NCBI RefSeq assembly: GCF_000472285.1
Contig: NZ_KI421416.1
Location: 29,134-93,133 of the forward strand
Source: Desulfuromonas sp. TF
GTDB taxonomy: Bacteria > Desulfobacterota > Desulfuromonadia > Desulfuromonadales > ATBO01
Length of the DNA stretch: 64,000 bases
Reading direction: 5' to 3'
The translations under genes and the position numbers were made by a program. This document shows positions 1-8,362 of the stretch, in pieces. The notes below the pieces were generated by a model. The model ran no database searches. It saw only the letters and a list, made by a program, of their open reading frames with translations, and was not told where the DNA came from. Position 1 is the stretch's first letter. Each line of letters opens with the position of its first letter.

Positions 1-839
1 CGCTCGAACCTGTTGAAGATGATCCTCTCGTCACCGGCAAAGTATGCGCGGGCCTTCTCGTAACTGCCGTCACCACTGGCATCGTCCAGCACATAGATGC
101 GTTCGTCAAGATTCTTATTACGCCGGGCTTGCATCCTTTCCAGACAAGGCCGCAGAAAGGTCCAGCTCTCCCAGTGCGGAAGCAGGATGGCCATACTTTT
201 CGGTTCGTCACGCGCATCCAAGGTCATGCCTAGCACGCGGATGTGGCGGTACACGTCAGTCTGTCGCTGCCCGAAGCGGGCCAGTTGGGGATCAACCGAG
301 GTCAGGCTGTCATTCGGCAGGCTGGGAATGGTGACTCCCAAGAACTGCTCCAACTCGCGGGTCTGAGTGCGGGACAGGCCTAGATTCTCGCTGACATCCA
401 TGGTGACAACGACACGGTGGCGGGCAAGACGCAGCATCTCGCGCAGCACCGCAATCGGGTCGGGCATCTCCTCTATGGCGGAGATGCTGAAGGTGTAGGG
501 GAAGGCGTCGTCCTCCAGCGGGATCGCCGTGGCGTCGCTGATGATCAGTCGTCCATCAGGCCACTTCTGGTGATGCAAAGGGTGATCGAGGCGGTTCAGG
601 TCCCGGCAGTCAACCGAACAGGCTGCGGGGAAACTCTTGAACAGCACGAACGGATAGGTGCCGCCGACATCGAGACAGTGGGTCGCTGCGGGAACCCGGC
701 TGACCAGATAGGGGTACTCCCAGATCCGCTGCCAGAAGTTCGGCGGTAGCGGGTTTCGACTGTTCCACTGCCGCCAAAGCGGCAGTTCCATGTCGCGCCA
801 GTTCGCCCAGCGCAGATCGGTCACGGCCCAGCGTCTCAT
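1..839 (-). CDS. SAM-dependent methyltransferase fused to family 2 glycosyltransferase (3' end off window)
   Basis: The reading frame opens at an ATG whose ATGA overlaps the wecB stop and runs without a stop off the left edge. Residues about 45-150 look like a class I methyltransferase: a glycine-rich CLDVGG motif, then ISDATAIPLEDDAF and a predicted strand HRVVVTMDV. From about residue 210 a GT-A/GT2 start appears (MAILLPHWES, then RIYVLDDASGDGSYE), which is the nucleotide-sugar-binding strand and its acidic motif. This suggests a two-domain enzyme that modifies and extends the surface glycan. The substrate is unknown. Only about 280 residues are visible, so the GT domain is incomplete here. 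It is probably cotranscribed with wecB. Confidence 0.75.
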   Translation of the reverse strand, partial: MRRWAVTDLRWANWRDMELPLWRQWNSRNPLPPNFWQRIWEYPYLVSRVPAATHCLDVGGTYPFVLFKSFPAACSVDCRDLNRLDHPLHHQKWPDGRLIISDATAIPLEDDAFPYTFSISAIEEMPDPIAVLREMLRLARHRVVVTMDVSENLGLSRTQTRELEQFLGVTIPSLPNDSLTSVDPQLARFGQRQTDVYRHIRVLGMTLDARDEPKSMAILLPHWESWTFLRPCLERMQARRNKNLDERIYVLDDASGDGSYEKARAYFAGDERIIFNRFE

Positions 840-2029
840 ATTCGCTTAGATCCTTCAGGTCCAGCAATGTACGGTGCCAGGTCGCCAGTCGTCGTTCCAT
901 TGCCGGAGCTCAGCCCCTCCCCCGCTTCTGACGTCGTCATCCCGGCCAGTACATCGACGATGCGCCGGGCGGCGCAGCCGTCACCGTACGGGTTGGGAAT
1001 GGCGCGGATCGCGCGCAAGGCCTGCGCATCGTGCAGAAGGCTCTCCACCTGCACGATGATGTTCGCGCGGTCGGTGCCGACCAAGCGGGCCGTCCCTGCC
1101 GCCACCCCTTCAGGGCGTTCGGTGGTTTCGCGCAGCACCAGTACCGGCACGCCGAGACTGGGCGCCTCCTCTTGGATTCCCCCTGAATCAGTCAGAATCA
1201 GCGTGCTGCGCCGCACGAGATGGACAAGTGTGACATAATCGACCGGGGGAAGCAATTTTACCCCCGGTCGCTCGTGGAGAATACTCTTTACCGTCTTCTG
1301 GACATTCGGGTTGAGGTGTACAGGATAGACGAACTGCAGATCAGGGTGACGGCGGGCCAGTTCCGCCACGGCATTGCAAATCTCCTCAAGCGGGTGGCCG
1401 AAGTTCTCGCGCCGGTGGGCGGTGATCAGGATCAGCCGCCGGTCCGCTTCGAGCAGTTCGTCAAAGCAGGGCGGGGGCGACTGCGCCAGAATGACGTGCA
1501 GGGCGTCGATCACCGGGTTGCCGGTGACGTGAATGCTCGTTGGTTCGATCCCCTCCCTGAGCAGGTTGTCGGCGGATTGCCAGGTCGGCGCGAAGTGCAG
1601 CGCGCTCAGGCGGGTGACCAACTGGCGGTTAATCTCTTCCGGAAAAGGGTTCTCGCAGTCCCAAGTCCTCAACCCCGCCTCAACATGGCCGACCCGGATG
1701 TGACGGTGCCGAGCTGCCAGTGCCGCCGCCAAGACCGAGGTCGTGTCGCCTTGGACCAGCACCAGATCGGGAGTGTTCTCCAGAAGTACCCGATCGAGGG
1801 CGTTCAGCACCGAGGCGGTCAGCGCGGAGAGCGACTGATCTGGCTGCATCAGGTCCAGGGCATTGTCCGGGACAATGTCGAACACTTGCAAGACCTGCTG
1901 CAGCATTTCCTGGTGTTGCCCGGTGGTGCAGACCCGGCAGGCAAAGCCGGGCCGGGATACAATCTCTTTGATCACTGGAGCCATCTTGATGGCCTCGGGG
2001 CGGGTACCGATGACGACGAGAATCTTCAT
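836..2029 (-). CDS. wecB: UDP-N-acetylglucosamine 2-epimerase (non-hydrolysing)
   Basis: A 397-residue WecB/MnaA-family enzyme that interconverts UDP-GlcNAc and UDP-ManNAc in the cytoplasm for surface polysaccharide synthesis. Family motifs are visible: GTRPEAIKM near the N-terminus, QGDTTS, GHVEAGLRT, HRREN, and LTDSGGIQEEAPSLGVPVLVLR. The length is normal for the family. The ATG at 2029 has a strong GGAGGGGG ribosome-binding site and overlaps the previous gene's stop (ATGA). The stop in turn overlaps the next gene's start. The retained motifs argue for the non-hydrolysing class rather than NeuC/LegG, but this was not tested by phylogeny. Confidence 0.93.
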   Translation of the reverse strand: MKILVVIGTRPEAIKMAPVIKEIVSRPGFACRVCTTGQHQEMLQQVLQVFDIVPDNALDLMQPDQSLSALTASVLNALDRVLLENTPDLVLVQGDTTSVLAAALAARHRHIRVGHVEAGLRTWDCENPFPEEINRQLVTRLSALHFAPTWQSADNLLREGIEPTSIHVTGNPVIDALHVILAQSPPPCFDELLEADRRLILITAHRRENFGHPLEEICNAVAELARRHPDLQFVYPVHLNPNVQKTVKSILHERPGVKLLPPVDYVTLVHLVRRSTLILTDSGGIQEEAPSLGVPVLVLRETTERPEGVAAGTARLVGTDRANIIVQVESLLHDAQALRAIRAIPNPYGDGCAARRIVDVLAGMTTSEAGEGLSSGNGTTTGDLAPYIAGPEGSKRI

Positions 2030-3225
2030 TGTCCCCCCTCCCGTGTCCGCCCCTGGAGAAGTGCTCTGTACAGCTCCTCGTAGCGCAGGGCGATTCTCTC
2101 CCAGGTGAACCGCTCCCGCCAGGCGGCAAAGCCGGACTCGCCAAGACGTTGCCGGCGCGCTGGGTCGTACCACAAAGATTCGAGCTGCAAGGCCGAGCCG
2201 CTGATATCGGCACGTCGGAAACCGTCTTCATCAGGGCGCGTGGGGAGCAGCACGCCGCCCTGCGACCATTCGATGATCTCGGCGGCGTTGCCGACGTCGG
2301 TGGTCAGAAACGGCGTTCGCGCCGCCAACGCCTCAAACAAGACCACGGGCGAGCATTCAATCCGCGACGGGAAGAGCAGCAGATCCGCGGCCTTAAATGC
2401 GTTGATTGTCGCGGCCCGGTCCAGGACGCGAAGTTGAAGCCGTCGGTCGGTGATACGCCAGAGCGGGTTGAGCCGTGCGTGCCAACCCGACCTGCGGCAC
2501 TCATCAATGCAGCCGGTTCCCGTGCCTTTGTCACTACCGACCAGCAGTAGCGTGGCATGGCGCAGGCGGCTTTTGCCGAAAATACCGATCGCCTCGGCGT
2601 GCCCCTTCAGCCCAGTGTGGGCACCGACATGCAGGATCAGGGCGTGTTCGCGAGGAATGCCAAGTTCGGTCCGGATATCCACCTGTGGTGCGGGCAGGAA
2701 TTCGTCGGCGGCAGCGCCGTTTGGGATCAGCACCCGGTTGTCGATGTGGTGGCTACGGGCAAAATCGACGTCGTGGTAGCGGTCCGAGAGGAAGATGTTC
2801 ATGTCATACTGCCGCAGCCAGTCAGGCATGGCGCGATAGTATTCGAGGTAACGCGCGTCGTGCAGGTAGGAGAAGCCGGTCGGTACGAAAACCTTGGGGA
2901 CCGGGATTTTATCCAGCACCGGCAGCAGGGCGTCGGTGGCCCACTGCTGGGCTGCGAAATTGGTGACGATGTCGAAATCGCCGCCGATCACGAACTCACG
3001 ATAGGTCGCGACCTCCCCCTGTAGGCCGCGCACGAGGCTGCCGGAGACGTTGAACTCGGCGATGGTGACACCATTGCGGGTCGTCCCTTCGCGGCTGGCG
3101 TGACGTCCTGTGGCGACTGTCACGGCATGGCCTAAACCCACCAAGCGTTCGGAAAGCTGGCGCACCACCTCAGGCATGCCCCCGACAGCAGGAGGGTAGG
3201 ATTCGACAGTGTGCAGGATCTTCAT
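2026..3225 (-). CDS. Glycosyltransferase family 4 (GT-B)
   Basis: A 399-residue GT-B glycosyltransferase. The N-terminal domain starts MKILHTVESYPPAVGGMPEVVRQL, the usual acceptor-domain opening with a GG loop. The C-terminal domain has ILHVGAHTGLKGH, then DLLLFPSRIECSPVVLFEALAARTPFLTTDVGN, matching the E-x7-E donor-binding region of GT4 enzymes. It probably adds a nucleotide-activated sugar to a lipid-linked oligosaccharide on the inner face of the membrane. Donor and acceptor cannot be read from the sequence. Its stop overlaps the wecB start, and it follows a GT2 gene by two bases. Confidence 0.88.
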   Translation of the reverse strand: MKILHTVESYPPAVGGMPEVVRQLSERLVGLGHAVTVATGRHASREGTTRNGVTIAEFNVSGSLVRGLQGEVATYREFVIGGDFDIVTNFAAQQWATDALLPVLDKIPVPKVFVPTGFSYLHDARYLEYYRAMPDWLRQYDMNIFLSDRYHDVDFARSHHIDNRVLIPNGAAADEFLPAPQVDIRTELGIPREHALILHVGAHTGLKGHAEAIGIFGKSRLRHATLLLVGSDKGTGTGCIDECRRSGWHARLNPLWRITDRRLQLRVLDRAATINAFKAADLLLFPSRIECSPVVLFEALAARTPFLTTDVGNAAEIIEWSQGGVLLPTRPDEDGFRRADISGSALQLESLWYDPARRQRLGESGFAAWRERFTWERIALRYEELYRALLQGRTREGGQ

Positions 3226-3227
3226 TG

Positions 3228-4241
3228 TCAGAGTCCCTCACGGATCCGCCCAGGCTTGCGGAATACGGTATCGAACAGGCGCAGCAGGCGGCCCGGGCCA
3301 TTGCCGTAGCAATACGTGTAGTGCAGGAAGCGGGCATTCTCCAGTCGCTGCATGGCCAACTCGGCTAGACGGGCATTAACCGCCTCGTCCGACCCGCGCA
3401 GCCGAGCGACAACAGCCTGCATCAGCACCGTCAGCTCCCGGATAGAGGGCATCACCGGCGGCCGGTGGCCACGGGCCAGTTGCGCCAACGCGGTTACGGC
3501 GGCGTCGTCCGCCGCCCGGTCTGCGGCCCAGGCCAGGTTCGCCCGATTGAGCATCTCCAACTGCGTGGTCAGGTCGCGCTTACGGCTCCGCGAAATGCTG
3601 GTCGGCACTTCCCGGTAATCGTGCAGCAGTTCCGGGAGATTGGCCAGACGGTAGTGAGGCATGATCCTCGACCAGAGTTCGTAGTCCTGAGGCTGCCGCT
3701 GTTCCACGGTGGCGTAGGGGCCGACCCGGTCGAAAACCTCGCGGCGGATCATCATCGAGCTGTGCACCAGCGGGTTATAGAAAAGCAGGTCGAATTTTAT
3801 CAGGGCATCCTCAGGCGGAGGTCTTAAGCAGCGGGAGGTCAAGCGTTCCCCCTCGATGATCCGAGCCCAGGTGCCGACCATGCCACATTCCGGGTGCGTA
3901 TCGAGGTAGGCGACCTGCCGGGCAAAACGCTCGGGTGCGGAGACGTCGTCGGCGTCCATGCGCGCTATGTAGTCGCCACCGACCAGTTCAAGTCCACGGT
4001 TGAGGGTTGCGGCCAACCCCCGGTTTGCATGGTGGTAGCAGCGCAGGCGCGGATCGGTGAAGCTTGCGATGATCGCGGGGGTGTCATCGGTCGATCCGTC
4101 ATCGATGACAATCAGTTCAAAATCGTCGAAGGTCTGGGCAAGTAGGCTGTGCAGTGCAGCCGCCAGGTAGGGGGCGGCATTGTAACACGGCAGCAGCACG
4201 CTGACCCTAGGTCGCCGATCCTTTCGTTGGTCAAGCATCAT
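3228..4241 (-). CDS. Glycosyltransferase family 2 (GT-A)
   Basis: About 337 residues with a canonical GT2 start, VSVLLPCYNAAPYLAAALHSLLAQTFDDFELIVIDDGSTDDT, and a DxD-type motif YIARMDADD. A C-terminal helical section follows. I chose the ATG at 4241 because GAGG sits five bases upstream. The ATG at 4262 lacks a ribosome-binding site and would overlap the upstream gene more. The protein is probably a cytoplasmic or peripheral glycosyltransferase in the polysaccharide pathway. Its sugar specificity is unknown. Confidence 0.88.
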   Translation of the reverse strand: MMLDQRKDRRPRVSVLLPCYNAAPYLAAALHSLLAQTFDDFELIVIDDGSTDDTPAIIASFTDPRLRCYHHANRGLAATLNRGLELVGGDYIARMDADDVSAPERFARQVAYLDTHPECGMVGTWARIIEGERLTSRCLRPPPEDALIKFDLLFYNPLVHSSMMIRREVFDRVGPYATVEQRQPQDYELWSRIMPHYRLANLPELLHDYREVPTSISRSRKRDLTTQLEMLNRANLAWAADRAADDAAVTALAQLARGHRPPVMPSIRELTVLMQAVVARLRGSDEAVNARLAELAMQRLENARFLHYTYCYGNGPGRLLRLFDTVFRKPGRIREGL

Positions 4242-5175
4242 CGGGGCCTCGTTCCCTGTCATCGGCGCCGTGTTGCGCGATGATCGCCATTTCAGCGCAG
4301 AGCGTCCGGGTGAAGAACGCCTTCAGCAGCAGCAAACGGTAGGTTTTATCGGACTGAAGACCCCGCATGGAGTGATAGGGGTTGCGCACCTGCCGGATAT
4401 CGTCATAACCAGCTTGGAGCATGCGGTTCATCACCCGATAGCCATAGTAATGGAAGGCGGCATGCCGGATAATTCTAAAACCATATCGTTCCAGCAACTG
4501 CGCCAACCCTCTCATCGTATAAAGGACACGATGGCACGGCCGCCAGAAATTGATGTCGACGGCGGTCGCATCCAGCGTCACATTTCTGGCCGTGATCACT
4601 GGTAGACGGAGCACCAGTACGCCATTTGGGGAGAGCGTCGCTGCGAGATTGGTCAGGAAATGGTCGGGCCGGTCGAGATGCTCAAACAGGGCATTTGAAT
4701 AGACCAGGTCGACCGGGCGGTCGAGTCGGGTTCCGCAGGCAACCCGCCCGGCATAGTCGGGATGCCGGCGCCGAAAGGCGTCGACCGCCGTGTCGGCGAG
4801 GTCGAGACCATAGAGATTGGCCCCGGCATCGAGCAGCCGTTTCAGTTCGGCGCCGCTACCGAAGCCGACCTCAACCGCGATGCCGGCGGCAAGAATGCGT
4901 TTTTCGATCTCCTCTAGCAGCGCCGTGAACCCTTCCCTCTCTCCGGCGGCGAACCAGCGGACGTAGCGAGCCTCGCAAGCGTGATAAAATTGTTGTCGCT
5001 GGAACAGCGGCCGGCGCCCGGTATCTCCGTGCAACGCGTTGAAATAGGCGCAGTTGTCGGACTCGGCGCCGGCGGCCGAAAAGTAGTTCGCACTGCCGCA
5101 GTTGCTGCAGAACAGGTAGCGGTCGAGACCCGTCTCCAGGGGGTGCCGGCAGGCCCGGCAGTGCTGGTCAGTCAT
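4231..5175 (-). CDS. Class I SAM methyltransferase with N-terminal zinc ribbon
   Basis: A 314-residue protein. The first 30 residues contain two Cys pairs (CRAC and CSNC), a small zinc ribbon common in sugar-modifying methyltransferases. A Rossmann-fold methyltransferase follows: VEVGFGSGAELKRLLDAGANLYGLDL (motif I) and VDLVYSNALFEHLDRPDHFL. The ATG at 5175 comes five bases after the upstream stop and immediately before the zinc-ribbon cysteines. The longer upstream reading frame does not look like protein. It is likely to methylate a sugar in the growing or finished chain, possibly as a cap, but that role is inferred. Confidence 0.82.
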   Translation of the reverse strand: MTDQHCRACRHPLETGLDRYLFCSNCGSANYFSAAGAESDNCAYFNALHGDTGRRPLFQRQQFYHACEARYVRWFAAGEREGFTALLEEIEKRILAAGIAVEVGFGSGAELKRLLDAGANLYGLDLADTAVDAFRRRHPDYAGRVACGTRLDRPVDLVYSNALFEHLDRPDHFLTNLAATLSPNGVLVLRLPVITARNVTLDATAVDINFWRPCHRVLYTMRGLAQLLERYGFRIIRHAAFHYYGYRVMNRMLQAGYDDIRQVRNPYHSMRGLQSDKTYRLLLLKAFFTRTLCAEMAIIAQHGADDRERGPDDA

Positions 5176-6307
5176 CCCCGGACACCTCTCTACCGGTCCA
5201 TTCCAGACTGAGAATGGCCGTGTAGATGCGATGGCACTCCGGGCCGCACTGCTGCCAGGCACGCTCCCGGTCGCGCTGCAGGGCCTGTTCGTGCAGCCCG
5301 GCCCAAGCAGCCTCTTCCATCTGCAAGGCAGTGGCGATGCTCCGATCAAGGCCGCGGGGGGTCCGATCAATATCGATCACGGCACCGGCCACCATGTCGA
5401 TGGAGGCACCGTAGCGATATGCAATCACCGGTACGCCGTAGCTCATGGAGCAACGCAAGACTCCCGAGGTCAGGTACTCGTCGGCGTCATTGACCAAAAA
5501 GTCGGCGGCGGAGAGGATGTTTCTGATTGCATCGTTGTCGAGCATCCCGGTTAAGAAACGAATCTTCGCCGAAGTGCCGAGACTTCTGTAACTCTCGTCA
5601 TGCATCCCCGCCACCACCAGGATGGCATTCTCCTGATCAAGGCGGTTGAACAGCTCGATGATCCTTTTCGGGTTCCGGTTCGGCCGGGCCGTACCGAGAT
5701 AAACGAACAGTTTCGGCTCCAAAGGGATCTTTAGAAATGCTCGCGCCGCGGACCGTGCGACCGGTGGGCCGTGGAATTCCTTATAGTCGCCCAAGAAGGT
5801 GACGCCGAATAGCTTTTTGCCGTAGAACGCTTCAATGCACGGCAAACTGGAATACTCCTGAGTCAGGGCCGCCCGGCTCAAATTATAGATTTTTCGGCGA
5901 AAGTAGCTGTCGAGCCGCTTCAACAAAGTATTGCCGTGGTACTGGTGGGAAACCAGTTCATGAATCTGCACGACTACCGGAATACCTAACCTCTCGACCT
6001 TTCGCAGCCAAACATGAAGCCGCCATTTGATCAGCAGATAATCGAGCAGCAGCTTTTTGCGATCATAGAAGGCCAAGCCAAGAAATCGGGAGAGGATCGA
6101 CTCCGGCCAGTGCAGGTGCAGAATCTTGATGTCCAGGTCCAGTAATCTTCGGCAATCGATGAGTTCGTCCAACGACAGACCGATGATTTCGTAGCCTTCA
6201 CTGGCGATAGCATCGGCCCAACTGCGCAAGACCGGGTTATACTCCGCGGCCCATTTATCCTCATGATAAGGGTTTGGGAAAATCCCTATTTTCGGTTTGT
6301 TCTTCAT
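5168..6307 (-). CDS. Glycosyltransferase (GT-B, GT4-like)
   Basis: 379 residues. The N-terminal half has PKIGIFPNPYHEDKW and KILHLHWPESIL, resembling the HLHWP-type acceptor domains of GumK-like and GT4 enzymes. The C-terminal half has KLFVYLGTARPNRNPKRIIELF and ADFLVNDADEYLTSGVLRCSMSYGVPVIAYRYGA, the donor-binding region. The stop lies just before the next gene's start, and the start overlaps the upstream gene's stop region. It is part of the tightly coupled minus-strand operon. The sugar donor is unknown. Confidence 0.82.
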   Translation of the reverse strand: MKNKPKIGIFPNPYHEDKWAAEYNPVLRSWADAIASEGYEIIGLSLDELIDCRRLLDLDIKILHLHWPESILSRFLGLAFYDRKKLLLDYLLIKWRLHVWLRKVERLGIPVVVQIHELVSHQYHGNTLLKRLDSYFRRKIYNLSRAALTQEYSSLPCIEAFYGKKLFGVTFLGDYKEFHGPPVARSAARAFLKIPLEPKLFVYLGTARPNRNPKRIIELFNRLDQENAILVVAGMHDESYRSLGTSAKIRFLTGMLDNDAIRNILSAADFLVNDADEYLTSGVLRCSMSYGVPVIAYRYGASIDMVAGAVIDIDRTPRGLDRSIATALQMEEAAWAGLHEQALQRDRERAWQQCGPECHRIYTAILSLEWTGREVSGDD

Positions 6308-7155
6308 TTCTCACACTTGAACCGACCCAGCAGGCGGGCAAGCATGCCCGGTCGGGTAAAAGCCCGGGATGTCTGCTGCGGGTCACTGAATTCAATGCTG
6401 TCGACCTGTGCACGGTTCTCAGCGGCAAAGCGGCCTAGTCCATGGACCTTCTGCCACCTGTCGATGAAGTTCCGGCCGTCCTCGTCGTCGAAGCGAAAGT
6501 TCTCCGCGCGTCCCTGCTTGTCGACATGCATGTAGTGCTCGATAAACGAGGTCGGCGATGGGATGATGGCGTAACCGGCCCGGTCGAGCTTAAAAGCCAA
6601 GTCGACGTCGCCATAATAGAAACGATAGAGCTCCTCCTCGGCATGGCCGACCTCAGCAAGAGCCTCGCGCAGGTAGAGTCCGTGATTGACATTGAGAACG
6701 CCATAGAACCGGAACACGGAGTACTTCTGCTGTTCTGGCCAATTGCGCCAGTAGAAGGCCACACCTCCGAGCTTTCGTCCAGATCGACGCTCGCTCTCGG
6801 CAAGTTCATAGCCGTTGCGAATCGCCCCCGGGACCACCATGCAGTCGTCACTCAGCATGCATACGTAGCGCCCCTGGGCCGCCTTGAAGGCGAGATTCAT
6901 AAAGTAGCCCCAGGAGCGGCGGACAATCGGTCGCCCCCGCCACTCGCCGTGGTTGTGCTGGGAGATGGTGACAATGTCCTTCTGCCGGATGAGCCACTGC
7001 AGCGAACCATCTACCGAGCCGCCATCGACAACAATGATCTCAGCGGCCAAGCCGCCGCGCGTCAATTCCCGCCGGACGCTCTCGATAGCGGCAACCAGGA
7101 ATGGTCTGCGGTTGAACGAACCGATGACGATGGAAAGTTCGGGGCTCACGCCCAT
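6304..7155 (-). CDS. Glycosyltransferase family 2
   Basis: About 283 residues from the ATG at 7155. The GT2 core is clear: SPELSIVIGSFNRRPFLVAAIESV, AEIIVVDGGSVDGSL, and GRYVCMLSDDCMVV carrying the acidic metal-binding motif. A later YYGDVDLAFKLDRAGYAI stretch matches the catalytic-base region of rhamnosyl-type GT2 enzymes. The start is uncertain: an upstream extension overlaps the neighbour without recognisable domain sequence, and no strong ribosome-binding site stands out. It is likely to be part of polysaccharide assembly. Confidence 0.82.
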   Translation of the reverse strand: MGVSPELSIVIGSFNRRPFLVAAIESVRRELTRGGLAAEIIVVDGGSVDGSLQWLIRQKDIVTISQHNHGEWRGRPIVRRSWGYFMNLAFKAAQGRYVCMLSDDCMVVPGAIRNGYELAESERRSGRKLGGVAFYWRNWPEQQKYSVFRFYGVLNVNHGLYLREALAEVGHAEEELYRFYYGDVDLAFKLDRAGYAIIPSPTSFIEHYMHVDKQGRAENFRFDDEDGRNFIDRWQKVHGLGRFAAENRAQVDSIEFSDPQQTSRAFTRPGMLARLLGRFKCEK

Positions 7156-7177
7156 ACGGCACACACTTTCCAGGTCC

Positions 7178-8362
7178 TCATGAGGAGGCCCTCCGCTGCA
7201 ACAGGTTGAGCAAGACATTGTGTATGCGTTCGGCATAATCCTCAATGCAAAAACGGGACCGGGCGACGTCCCAGCCGTTCTTACCCAACTGCTCGGCCCA
7301 CTCCGGTTGTTCCAGAAGCCGCCTCATGCAGCTGGCAAGTTCGGCAGGACCGCCACGATAGAGCAAACCGGTCCTCTCGTGTTCAATGATTTCGGAAGTT
7401 CCGGCCTGGTCATAGCCGATCACCGGCAAACAGGCCGACATCGCCTCGGCCGTCACCCTTCCCATTGCTTCATACCTGGAGCACATGAGGAGTGCATCAG
7501 CTTGTCGGTAAACCTGGTAAGGGTCACTGACGTAGCCGAGGAAGCTAACCTTATCCCCGATGCCCAGTTCATTGGCCAGGCGGATCAGCGGCTCCATCTC
7601 TCCTTCGCCGGCAATCGACAGACGCGCCTGCGGAAAATCATGTTTGAGCAGCGCCAGGGCACGAACTGCAGTCTCCTGTCCCTTGGCGGCGCATAGCTTG
7701 CCGATCATGGCGAAGGAATATTGCCCTGTTGACGAAGGCTTCGCTCGGCACTCTTTGTACAAAATATCAAACCCGTCCCTGCTTAGCACTCCATTATAGA
7801 TGAGGTGCATGTGGGACCACTCTGCTCCACCGGTGTAGTAATGTGCCATGGCCTTACTGATCGCAACGAGTGCATCCGCGCGACGAATGACCGCCTGCGT
7901 CCACCACTTGCCAAAATCATATTGAAAACCGTAATGCAAATCACAAAATTCACGAAGGTGCCACACATGCCGGCACTTGAGTTGTGAGGCGAGCATAGCA
8001 CCCAGTGGCGTAACCGAACTGTTTGTATAAACCAGATCAATCTGCCAGTTTTTCAACTGATGAACAAGCCTTGGCAGTAAATTTCGATTTTTATACAATT
8101 TTTGAATTGACGCGCGAAATAACTTAAATTTCCGGCCAATCCCACTGAAGACGGCAATTCCAGGCAACGAAACCCAGCACTCCATGGGTGCAATAACACA
8201 AGGGATTTCACGCTTTGCCAACTCCTCGGTTATCGGACCATGACATGGGGCAATGACATGACAAGCGACTCCTAATGGCGTCAGTCCATCTATCAAGTCG
8301 AGCAGGGAGCGGTTGGCACCGTAAAGAGTATGATAGTGGGTTACAAAACAGACGCGCATCAT
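7178..8362 (-). CDS. Glycosyltransferase family 4 (GT-B)
   Basis: 394 residues with a standard GT4 layout. The N-terminus has CFVTHYHTLYGANRSLLDLIDGL. The C-terminal domain has YSFAMIGKLCAAKGQETAVRALALL, LSIAGEGEMEPLIRLANELGIGDKVSFLGYV, and ADALLMCSRYEAMGRVTAEAMSACLPVIGYDQAGTSEII. The E-x7-E motif normally binds the nucleotide-sugar donor. The ATG at 8362 overlaps the upstream stop as ATGA, so translation is probably coupled. The acceptor and the linkage made are unknown. Confidence 0.88.
   Translation of the reverse strand: MMRVCFVTHYHTLYGANRSLLDLIDGLTPLGVACHVIAPCHGPITEELAKREIPCVIAPMECWVSLPGIAVFSGIGRKFKLFRASIQKLYKNRNLLPRLVHQLKNWQIDLVYTNSSVTPLGAMLASQLKCRHVWHLREFCDLHYGFQYDFGKWWTQAVIRRADALVAISKAMAHYYTGGAEWSHMHLIYNGVLSRDGFDILYKECRAKPSSTGQYSFAMIGKLCAAKGQETAVRALALLKHDFPQARLSIAGEGEMEPLIRLANELGIGDKVSFLGYVSDPYQVYRQADALLMCSRYEAMGRVTAEAMSACLPVIGYDQAGTSEIIEHERTGLLYRGGPAELASCMRRLLEQPEWAEQLGKNGWDVARSRFCIEDYAERIHNVLLNLLQRRASS

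Noticed and set aside
610..900. Short minus frame starting MERRLATW, or a possible frameshift
   Set aside because: The true frame starts at 839 and is intact. The other frame only overlaps the wecB end and the first part of the methyltransferase gene.
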